This document shows positions 7,501-12,100 of a DNA stretch of 12,728 nucleotides, piece after piece. Position numbers and translations under genes: made by a program. Position 1 is the stretch's first letter; every line of letters begins with the position of its first letter. The stretch spans positions 1,092,965 through 1,105,692 of the forward strand of contig MU646346.1 in the NCBI GenBank assembly GCA_026770585.1, in the 5' to 3' direction. The notes beneath the pieces were generated by a model that saw only the letters and a list, made by a program, of their open reading frames with translations, searched no databases and was not told the origin of the DNA. The stretch comes from Baffinella frigidus (lineage: Eukaryota; Cryptophyceae; Cryptomonadales; Baffinellaceae).

Positions 7501-8696
7501 ACCTTTGATAGGAGAGAGATCTTTCTTGATAGGAGAGAGACATCTATCTGCATTGGCAGGCGAGATACATCAATCGGAGAGGCACGCTGGAATGAGTCCG
7601 CGAACAGTCGCACGTCTGATGTCCGCCAAGCCCTCAACCCTCAACCCTAACTCCTCAACCCTAAATCCCAAGGGCTCGTAACCTAGCGGAGAGGCTCGTA
7701 ACTTAAGGATGGGGCTCCTAACCTGACAGCGTCGGGAGGCAGGAGCGGGTCGGGGTCCCGCTGGAGGACGTTATGCCGCACGTCCGCATTGTGTGCTTGG
7801 ACCAGCTTCGCGCCGACCTCTGCCAGACGGGGTTCGCTCCAAAGTTGACGGATGTGTACGGCGCACCCAGAATGTCAACTTGAGAATAGTCTTATCTCAG
7901 AAAACGAGTTCTAAAACTCGTTTTCTTAAGTCAATTCCTCTACAAATTCGTCAACTTATTCTTTACTCTCCGCATAAGTTGACAAATTTGTAGGAGAATT
8001 GACTTAAGAAAACGAGTTTTAGAACTCGTTTTCTGAGATAAAGTCGGTCAACCCGAGTGAGGCAGAGTCAGAAGGTAGCGGAGCGCAGACCTTCAGTCGA
8101 GGCTAGTGGTAGAGGGTGCCTCCATGGGGGGTATCTAATCTATGTCTCCGTCTGAGGTGGTCTCACCGAATTGTGCGATCGGGCTCTTTTCCCCTCCAAA
8201 GTTGACGAGTTTGTACCACACCCAAAACCGTCAACTTCAGAACTTGAGAAAAGTCAGCAGACCCGGCTGAGCAAAAAAGACCTGCCGTGGCGGACAGGAG
8301 GGCTGCGGTGGGGAGGAAGGCGGGGAGCGTCGCCACGCCCGTGGTCTCGAAAGCCTTGCGCGCTGCCGCGAGCCTGCGGTGGTGACGCAAGAGAATGTCG
8401 CGTGAGGGTGTTTGCGTTTTCATGAGAGTCTCTGTGATCTGGCCGAGGCTCTTGAGCAGAACCTCGCGGTATTTGACGGTGTGGGCCGTGCAGAATTGGA
8501 GGCAGCGCGAGCTTTGGATGCACCTTTCGACGGTACTCGCAGCGCGGAGGTCGTTCCACCGCTCTGCTATCACTGGACCTCTGTACTCCTCGGCGATCCG
8601 CGTCGAAGCGAAGCGGGGGCGCTCGGGAAACCAGAGCAACGGGACCGCCCGGTTCGCTGCTCGATACGCGCTCACGCAGCCGCGCTGCTGCACCAT
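1283..8696 (-). CDS. 2OG-Fe(II) oxygenase gene, eight exons (gene-level entry)
   Basis: Predicted 2-oxoglutarate- and iron-dependent oxygenase, about 330 residues over eight exons. Seen: exon ends and starts keep phase at all seven junctions. The ordered motifs are LADPLGACSVNVY, GWHFDESLFTV (HxD iron ligands), RGGEFEFSLPLR, GTLSVFAGRHSLHR (distal histidine) and VTPVEEGRRVSAVLCF. Known from memory: this order is typical of small 2OG oxygenases annotated near the HalD/BesD and ArpA-like groups. The HxD aspartate is present, so hydroxylation is more likely than halogenation. Substrate is unknown. Introns run from about 450 to 2,140 bases and are repeat-filled. The C-terminus probably continues in another exon, because the last one ends in phase 1 at a GT and I see no convincing successor. 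No signal peptide is evident at the chosen start. Confidence 0.78.
1346..1760 (+). repeat. TTGATAGGAGAGAGA minisatellite with a GA run
   Basis: Degenerate units of about 20 bases (TTATTGATAGGAGAGAGACC) mixed with exon 8 acceptor-edge copies. A (GA)n run occupies 1468-1498. In oxygenase sense the strand is CT-rich and precedes each CGCAG acceptor. Confidence 0.85.
1439..1714 (-). repeat. Acceptor-edge copies of oxygenase exon 8
   Basis: Three copies upstream of exon 8. The first starts at 1463 (VTTVEEG in one frame). The second starts at 1578 (VTRVEEGRRVGG, open for over 20 codons). The third, at 1714, keeps about 14 bases. Each follows a CGCAG or GGGCAG acceptor. They alternate with GA-rich and TTGATAGGAGAGAGA repeats, with a period of about 115-120 bases for the first copies. 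Confidence 0.76.
1983..1999 (-). repeat. Distant donor-edge copy of oxygenase exon 7
   Basis: The minus strand reads AGGCACTCTCTGCACAG then GTCTCGAG, encoding RHSLHR with a GT donor. It lies about 800 bases downstream of the true exon, beyond the foldback element. Confidence 0.68.
2012..2590. mobile_element. Foldback element of about 580 bp
   Basis: The left arm (from GGCAACCGGAAGTTGACTCCC) is the imperfect reverse complement of the right arm (ending GGGAGTCAACTGCCGG). The symmetry continues inward almost to the centre near 2260-2290 through GTCGCACCC/GCGACCCC and ATAATTTTACTAC/GTAGTAAAAT. Each arm contains the 24-bp perfect palindrome formed by GGGCAACCGGAA and TTCCGGTTGCCC, at 2087-2110 and 2450-2473. 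About 38 bases are inserted in the right arm. No protein is encoded. Confidence 0.8.
2624..2646 (-). repeat. Donor-edge copy of oxygenase exon 7
   Basis: Twenty-three bases identical to 2797-2819: the exon 7 end (CACTCCCTCCACAG) and its GTCCAAC donor. A palindromic element lies between the two copies. A further copy, on the plus strand, lies at about 3932-3955. Confidence 0.8.
2644..2782. mobile_element. Palindromic element with 29-bp terminal inverted repeats
   Basis: The ends are GACCAAAAATGGGGTAGT and ACTACCCCATGTTTGGTC, about 27 of 29 matching over the full arms. The interior is rich in CCTACGG/CCGTAGG. It sits between the two 23-bp copies of the exon 7 donor edge. Confidence 0.78.
2804..2919 (-). 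CDS. Oxygenase exon 7 (distal histidine, GRHSLHR)
   Basis: The acceptor TTCGGCAG precedes GAG CTT CCC. The 38 codons run ELPISVGAYLDGT, AAHPPSVKPF and APGTLSVFAGRHSLH, then AG before GTCCAA (phase 2). The histidine of S-L-H-R is the predicted third iron ligand. This is the only copy among many that is open from acceptor to donor. At least ten further acceptor-edge copies lie upstream (3059 to 4603), and donor-edge copies lie downstream (2631-2645, about 1983-1997). Confidence 0.8.
3356..3505. mobile_element. 150-bp palindromic element, copy 1
   Basis: The ends are TTATCTCAG and CTGAGATAA. Each arm holds a small hairpin (GAAAACGGATT and its complement), and a central stem is built on GTCAACTTATTC and GAATAAGTTGAC. 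The host sequence GGAGGGTGTGCGG occurs uninterrupted near 2866 and 3168. Here it is split, with GAGT before and GTGT after, consistent with a 4-bp target duplication with one later change. There is no coding capacity, so any transposase is supplied elsewhere. Confidence 0.85.
3648..3737 (+). repeat. 90-bp dispersed repeat, copy 1
   Basis: AGAGCGCGGCCCACCGAGAC through CTGTTAACTTAAGAAGTAAC and AGTGGA. It matches 10998-11087 with only a few differences. The two copies sit in introns of the two different genes. Confidence 0.8.
3932..3985 (+). repeat. Inverted copy of the exon 7 donor region
   Basis: The plus strand holds CCACTCCCTCCACAGGTCC, followed by sequence matching the reverse complement of 2591-2646. 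It is the one exon-edge copy found opposite to its gene, so an inversion joined it to minus-strand exon 7 copies on both sides. Confidence 0.65.
4139..4284 (+). repeat. CT-rich 55-bp tandem repeat
   Basis: A 55-base unit (TCTCCTCTCCTCTCGTTTCT at its start, ATCGCCTCGCC at its end) is present twice in full and partly a third time. It splits an exon 7 copy between GGGAGGGTTTGCGGGG and TATGCCCCGACCCC. Confidence 0.88.
4621..4800. other. Unassigned stretch in the oxygenase exon 6-7 intron
   Basis: Beyond the last exon 7 acceptor-edge copy (4603) and before the telomere-like array. It has no repeat, exon edge or convincing frame that I can recognise. Confidence 0.5.
4803..5050 (+). repeat. Telomere-like array 3' of oxygenase exon 6
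   Basis: A short CCCTAAA part (4806-4824) faces a long TTTAGGG part with TTTAGTG, TGTAGGG and TTTAGGC variants. The opposite-facing parts can form a hairpin at 4800-4855. Confidence 0.88.
5056..5127 (-). CDS. Oxygenase exon 6 (GGEFEF strand)
   Basis: The exon begins after CCTTTTCCAG and has 24 whole codons, phase 0 at both ends: TLSLESASRGG then EFEFSLPLRASSE. With exon 5 this places F-T-V-T-L next to G-G-E-F-E-F, the expected strand order after the HxD motif. The donor is GAG|GTCCAA. Both flanking introns are dominated by TTTAGGG-type repeats on the plus strand. I saw no edge copies of this exon. Confidence 0.82.
5141..5250 (+). repeat. Short opposed telomere-like tracts in the exon 5-6 intron
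   Basis: GGGTTTCGGGTTTAGG to about 5172, then CCCTAAACCCTAAACCC from 5197. The polarity of the second part is reversed relative to most arrays in this gene. Confidence 0.8.
5345..5365 (-). repeat. Donor-edge copy of oxygenase exon 5
   Basis: The minus strand reads TTCTCCGTG then GTGAGGAACA, compared with TTCACTGTG then GTGAGGAACA at the true exon 5 donor. About nine exon bases and ten intron bases are shared. Confidence 0.72.
5376..5693 (+). repeat. Longest telomere-like array
   Basis: TTTAGGG, TTCAGGG and TGCAGGG heptamers include a run of seven perfect TTTAGGG units near 5520-5570, then TTTCGGG units. It lies in the oxygenase exon 5-6 intron. Confidence 0.92.
5709..5757 (-). CDS. Oxygenase exon 5 (HxD iron-binding motif)
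   Basis: This 49-base exon begins after TTACCAG with G, which completes CA|G (Gln) from exon 4. Its 16 codons read KGWGTGWHFDESLFTV, and it ends in phase 0 at a consensus donor GTGAGG. H and D of W-H-F-D are the predicted first two iron ligands of a 2OG oxygenase. The donor edge recurs, slightly changed (TTCTCCGTG|GTGAGG), near 5357-5365. Confidence 0.83.
5869..5967. mobile_element. CCCTTAAGTG-ended element, copy 3
   Basis: Reads TATCCCTCAAGTG at the left and CACTTAAGGGATA at the right, so the inverted ends reach 13 bases with one mismatch. The body is nearly identical to the reverse complement of 146-245. It lies in the oxygenase exon 4-5 intron. Confidence 0.8.
5971..5990 (-). repeat. Second donor-edge copy of oxygenase exon 4
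   Basis: The minus strand reads GGTGCAGCGTCAACG then TATCCC. Only the CSVN codons remain, and the edge abuts the palindromic element at 5869-5967. Confidence 0.65.
6150..6345. mobile_element. 196-bp palindromic element with 39-bp perfect inverted ends
   Basis: Begins CTGTTAGAGCCATTCCGG and ends with its reverse complement. The first 39 bases pair perfectly, and pairing continues with mismatches through the GAGACTTC repeats. No target duplication is clear. It is preceded by a GTCCTTATG triplication (about 6112-6137). Confidence 0.82.
6407..6424 (-). repeat. Donor-edge copy of oxygenase exon 4
   Basis: The minus strand reads GTGCAGCGTCAACGTCTG with CCA and GTACCC following: the last codons of exon 4 (CSVNV) and its donor. 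The similarity continues about 15 bases into the intron (CCACCCC), so exon end and intron start were copied together. Confidence 0.78.
6519..6591 (-). CDS. Oxygenase exon 4 (LADPLG motif)
   Basis: The acceptor CCCGCAG is followed by TT, completing the phase-1 codon left by exon 3. The 23 full codons are VGRERDHPYR followed by LADPLGACSVNVY, and the exon ends CA before GTACCC (phase 2). The Y/H-x-x-A-D-P-L-G-A pattern ending in N-V-x is the strand just before the HxD iron motif in the proposed family. The exon is flanked on both sides by edge copies: an acceptor-side copy near 6722-6735, and donor-side copies near 6407-6424 and 5971-5985. Confidence 0.8.
6722..6741 (-). repeat. Acceptor-edge copy of oxygenase exon 4
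   Basis: The minus strand reads CCCGCAG then TTGTGGGGAGGGAG, matching the exon 4 start TTGTCGGGAGGGAG. Telomere-like arrays flank it on both sides. Confidence 0.75.
6820..6870 (-). repeat. Second, more decayed donor-edge copy of oxygenase exon 3
   Basis: The minus strand retains LRLLYASD, then loses several bases, giving a frameshift, and ends CGGCAGAC. The fragment is closer to exon 3 in its left part than the 6941 copy is, so it was copied separately. Confidence 0.7.
6941..6990 (-). repeat. Donor-edge copy of oxygenase exon 3
   Basis: The minus strand encodes RLLNVSDTLIEIIAS and ends GCTTCAG before GTTGCC, a normal GT donor. It lies 50 bases downstream of the true exon's donor, with a short TTTAGGG-like tract between. 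The 5' part of the exon is absent. Confidence 0.82.
7041..7153 (-). CDS. Oxygenase exon 3, GC donor
   Basis: The acceptor CTGCAG is followed by G AAC CGG GAG, completing the phase-2 codon from exon 2. The 37 codons include NREQHTRVSCLATDLL and RLLYASDTLIEIIAS and end in phase 1 at GCTTCAG. The donor here reads GCAAAA, a GC-type 5' splice site. A decayed downstream copy of the same edge (6941) has a normal GT. An in-frame TAG at about 7187 rules out extension far upstream; two other acceptors at about 7170-7186 are possible but fit less well, one by phase and one by position. Confidence 0.76.
7195..7555 (+). repeat. TTGATAGGAGAGAGA minisatellite, second array
   Basis: The same unit as at 1346-1760, about 16 degenerate copies, in the oxygenase exon 2-3 intron and in the same orientation. 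It encloses an exon 3 acceptor-edge copy. Confidence 0.86.
7308..7338 (-). repeat. Acceptor-edge copy of oxygenase exon 3
   Basis: The minus strand reads CTGCAG then GAACCGGGAGCAACCC, with ACGCG after it: the acceptor plus the first codons (NREQ) of exon 3. It sits inside the TTGATAGGAGAGAGA minisatellite, 155 bases upstream of the true exon. Confidence 0.78.
7723..7819 (-). CDS. Oxygenase exon 2
   Basis: The acceptor CTGGCAG precedes AG GTC GGC, supplying the two bases needed after exon 1 (phase 1). The 31 full codons include VGAKLVQAHNADVRHNVLQR and end DPLLPPDAV, then AG before GTTAGG (phase 2). The exon is short, intact and GC3-biased. It lies between a hairpin-element-rich intron on its 5' side and a 20-bp minisatellite intron on its 3' side. 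The assignment rests on phase agreement at both ends and on the expected helical segment before the oxygenase core; the sequence itself carries no catalytic residue. Confidence 0.72.
7838..8065. repeat. AAGTTGAC/GTCAACTT dispersed repeat, copy interrupted by the 150-bp element
   Basis: CCAAAGTTGACGGATGTGTA, then CCCAGAATGTCAACTTGAGAA, interrupted at AGTC. It resumes as GGTCAACCCGAGTG. The internal inverted pair GTTGAC/GTCAAC defines the family. Confidence 0.7.
7892..8041. mobile_element. 150-bp palindromic element, copy 2
   Basis: Same length, ends and internal stems as the 3356 copy. It is flanked by a perfect AGTC duplication (7888-7891 and 8042-8045). It interrupts a GTTGAC/GTCAAC repeat whose intact form is at 10049-10125 (AATAGTCGGTCA). 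Its arm hairpins read ACGAGTT/AACTCGT where copy 1 has ACGGATT/AATCCGT. Confidence 0.88.
8178..8258. repeat. AAGTTGAC/GTCAACTT dispersed repeat, copy 2
   Basis: GGGCTCTTTTCCCCTCCAAAG leads to GTTGACGAGTTTGTACC, then CCGTCAACTTCAG. It abuts the oxygenase exon 1 donor side of the same intron as copy 1. Confidence 0.68.
8282..8696 (-). CDS. Oxygenase exon 1 (N-terminal, 138 codons plus one base)
   Basis: This is the largest exon, with a strong G/C bias at third codon positions on the minus strand only. The open frame runs back past the first ATG (8696-8694) to a stop near 8770, with no other in-frame ATG, so 8696 is the preferred start. The end of the exon reads ARKAFETTGVATLPAFLP, matching the usual start of this fold, where a short strand (the 'G-V-x-L-P-x-F-L' pattern) precedes the core. 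The exon ends with codon GCA then G at a CAG|GT donor, phase 1. An intron start or extra upstream exon near 8700 cannot be excluded. The overlapping plus-strand frame at 8412-8822 lacks the third-position bias and is a shadow. Confidence 0.72.
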
Positions 8697-9062
8697 TCCA
8701 GCCTGTGCCCTCACGCCTCCACCCTCCAGGATCCCGTCGGAGGCCCACACAAAAGGGGGGTTTCAACTGTGAATCGCGCTTCAGCCGCGGAGTCGCGGGC
8801 GCTGAGAAAATCGAGTGAATGAACCAGCCGGGTTCGATGGCGTTGGCAGCTGTTTGAACGTGCGGGGAGGCGCTGTCTCGCCCCCAACTGGGTTGCAGAC
8901 CCCCAAAATCCAGGGATCCAAAGTGGCCATTTTTGTCAAAGTTGACTTACTGCTCCACTTCTTAAGTGGCCAGTTGTCAACTTGTGGATAGGTAACGTGA
9001 CCCAAGGTCCACATTCTCGTTCTAGCTCGGACCGCGGCGTTCCCTCTCTGTTCTTCAAAGGG
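8697..9062. promoter_or_regulatory. Divergent intergenic region, candidate shared promoter
   Basis: It separates the two predicted start codons of head-to-head genes. It contains no telomere-like repeat. It does hold a GTCAAAGTTGACTTAC/CAGTTGTCAACTTG inverted pair (about 8935-8985) around CCACTTCTTAAGTGG (8956-8970), a palindrome. No TATA box is obvious. Function is inferred only from position. Confidence 0.4.
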
Positions 9063-9125
9063 ATGATCATGGCGACCGTGCCCACTGCACATGGATTCGA
9101 CTACCTCATCGCGGTCGACTTTCAG
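9063..9125 (+). CDS. Exonuclease exon 1 (DxE site reads DFQ)
   Basis: The frame is MIMATVPTAHG then FDYLIAVDFQ, ending at CAG|GTCCCG in phase 0. ATG at 9063 or 9069 may start it. The open frame continues upstream to 8982 without family resemblance, and related proteins often start close to this strand. D of V-D-F is the first DEDD aspartate. The next expected glutamate is Gln (CAG), and no alternative GT donor restores it. Confidence 0.75.
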
Positions 9126-12100
9126 GTCCCGCGCCCCGCCGCCCGGACCTGCCGAAGCTGGTTGACACAGGCCGTGGTGCTGTAGCGTTTCGTCCGTTTC
9201 ACCACGCCTCTGCGGCCTGGGATCCGCTCGCTTCCTTTCGGAGGGAGTGTCGCTGCTCCCGTCCCATCTTCCTGGTCGTCGTGGATGTGGCTGGGGGGAC
9301 GGTCTGGCAGTGTGGTGCCGACAAAGTTGCCGAGGGTGGCCAAAAGCTTCCCAGCGGGGCCCCCCACGAGCTTGCAGGCCGACAGAAGCTGCCATGCATC
9401 CATGCTGGGACGTACCCCAGGGTGCGAACCACGCCACCGTATCTGACATGCGTCATCCCAGCGTCTGTCTCCCGCCGGTTCAGCCTCCCCATCGCTGCTG
9501 ACCGGAACTTTTGGGGTCCCTGCAGGTGACCTGCGGGGGGGAAGTGACGCGGGATGGCACGCAGGAGATCATCGAGTTTCCCTGGGTTTGAACCCTAAAC
9601 CCTAACACTACACCCTAAACCCTGGACCCTAGACCCTAGACCCTGAACCCTAAACCCTAAACCCTGAGCCCTAAACACTAGACCCTAAACCCTACACCCT
9701 ACACCCTACACCCTAAACCCTAATCCCTCAACCCTCAACCCTACACCAGGTTGTGATCGACTGCAAGTCGCACCAGATCGTCGATGAGAAGCAGCTCTTC
9801 GTCAAGCCGGTCTGTCCACCCACCGGACTCGAGGCGATTTCGTACGAAATCTCATCGCCATGAGCGATAAGCCACAGGACCCTACGGTGGGTAATAGCGT
9901 AGGGGCATAGGGTGGTTCCTACGGGTAAGGTAACGGAAAGGTGGCCCGATTTGGGCCGAAAATCCCTTCGTAGCCCGCTGTGTGGCTTCTTCTTCCACGC
10001 GAGACCTTCTAGCTCTGTCTTTCGATTTGGTCTCTCCAATTTGGTGAGACCGGGCTCTTTTTCGCACCTAAGTTGACGGATTGGTACCTCAAACCCAGCA
10101 TGTCAACTTGATAATAGTCGGTCAGCAGCACTCAAAGTGTGTAGAGCGCGGGCCGTATATACCCGGCACGTGCTCAAGAAACGGGTGCGACATCTAGTGC
10201 TGCCTTTCATCTGGTTGTTCGCCCCACAAGTGGCGTGCGACCTCGAAAGACGCGGCAGGAAATCTTGAAAGGCGCGGCAGGAAAAAATAGGGGAGGCGGC
10301 CTTAAACCCAAACCCCTAAACCCCAAACCCCAAATACAAAACACAAATCCCAAATCCCAAACCCCAAACCCCAAACTCCAAACCCCAAACCCCAAACCCC
10401 AAACCCCAAACCCCAAACCTTGCACCCCAAACCCCAACCCCAACACCCCAACCTTTGCACCCCAAACCCAAACCCCCACACCCCACCGCAGGTCACCACG
10501 GAAATCTCGGAGCACTGCACCGCCTACACTGGCGTCACGCCCTTCACGGTGCAACCCTGAACCCTAAATTCTAAACCCTGAACCCGAAACCCTAAACCCT
10601 AACCCCGAAACCTGGGGTCACGCCTTTCACGGTCGAACCCTCCACCCTGAACCCGAAACCCTAACCCCCGAAACTCAAACCCTGAACCCTGAACCCTAAG
10701 CCCTAAGCCCCATACACCCAAAAACTTTCAAGTCAAATCGTAAACCCGAAACGTTTCGGGGGTGAGTGAAACCTTGAAACGCTACAACAGATCGAGGGGG
10801 GGCAGACACTCGAGGAGACCCTACGCCCTTAACCTTAAAAATTCCAACCGTAAACCCTAAACGTTTCAGGGTTTAACCTTTAACCGCTGCACCAGGGCTG
10901 AACCTTTCAACGCTACACCAGGGTTCAGCTTTTAAAAGGTCTATGGGAGGCAGACGCTGTCAAACCGTAAACCCTTCACGTTTCAGGGGTTCATCTAAGA
11001 GCGCGGCCCACCGAGACACAAGTCGATAGTGGAACGTCTCAAAGCAAAAGTGAAACCTCTGTTAACTTAAGAAGTAACAGTGGATTACACCTTGAAACCC
11101 TAACCGTTCCAGGGGTTAACTAGTTTAAACGCCATACCAGGTCGAGGGGGGGTCGACCCTCGGGGAGGCGGTGAAGGAGTGAAGTCAAATCGTAAGCCTT
11201 CCACGCTTCAGGGGTTAAGTTAAACCTTGTAACCATCACGCAGGTCGAGGGGGGGAAGACGCTCGAAATGGGCCTCTTTCGCTTTACAACCCCCCCCGCA
11301 GACCTCCGCCAAGAATCCTTGGACGCGGTGAAGGTTTATGCAACTCGTAAACCTTCAACGTTTCGGGGGTTAAGTTGAACGTTGAAACCATAACGCAGGT
11401 CGAGGGGGGGGAGGCGCTCGATGGGGGCGGGGAAGGAGTTCCTCCTCCGTCACACCCTTTCCCTCCCTGCTTAACAGCCACGCCAGAGTGGAGGAAGGGG
11501 GGAAATATTTTCAGGCGCACTTTTCCGCGCTTTTGACTTTTGAAAACGATTGCCCCTGTGGGAAAATTGACTTTTGGCAACCCCTTCGAAGACTCTGGCG
11601 TGGAGGGTTACACCTTGAAACGCTTCCCCAGGTCGACGCTCGCGCTGCGTGACGGCCTGGAGGTTTAACCGTGAGACGTTGGACGCAGGTCGAGGGGGGG
11701 CAGACGCTCGAGGAGGCGGTGAAGGAGTTCAACGAGTACCTCCACACTGCGTTCACGGCGCATGGCAAGGTCCGATTCGAGCCCTAGGAGCCTAGCGTAG
11801 GCCTATGCCAAGAGGGAAGCTCTGCACCATAGTGTTTTCACGTTTTTCAGTATTTTGAAATCGTTGTAAAACCCTCTGGTGTAAATGTTGTACCCGAGTC
11901 TCGTCCGAATAAGGTGAAGGAGTTCAACGAGTACCTCCACACGGCGTTCACGGCCCATGGCAAGGTCAGTTTACGGTCTAGGGTTTAAAGTCTAGGGTTC
12001 AGGGCTTCAGCTGCAGGCTCATCACCTGCACTGAAACGAGAATCCACTGGGCCCCATCCCCAGTGCACTGCTAAGGGGAAGATTTTGCTTCAAGTCAACC

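Larger units (their letters stand above)
10791..11643 (+). repeat. Acceptor-edge copies of exonuclease exon 5 (3' splice-site ladder)
   Basis: At least five copies have CAG followed by the first bases of exon 5 (GTCGAGGGGGGGCAGACGCTCG or variants), starting at 10791 (ATCGAG variant), 11141, 11244, 11399 and 11632. A weaker one lies at about 10938. Each is preceded by the same intron end, roughly CGTTTCGGGGGTTAA then CTTGAAACGCTACACCAG. Copies break off after about 12 to 50 bases: 11141 hits TGA after 13 codons, and 11399 has a one-base insertion. None has a matching donor edge. Confidence 0.82.

Noticed and set aside
8412-8822. 136-codon plus-strand frame opposite oxygenase exon 1
   Set aside because: The minus strand shows the third-position G/C bias and phase-compatible splice sites; the plus frame does not.
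8781-9449. 222-codon minus-strand frame over the start of the exonuclease
   Set aside because: It overlaps exonuclease exon 1 in antisense, is low in recognisable motifs and shows no codon pattern; more likely a GC-rich shadow.
9810-9865. Extension of exonuclease exon 3 past 9809 (open for about 16 more codons)
   Set aside because: Stopping at CCG|GTCTGT lets exon 4 continue the V-K-P...I-S-E-H-C pattern in phase; the extension has no family match and reaches a stop.
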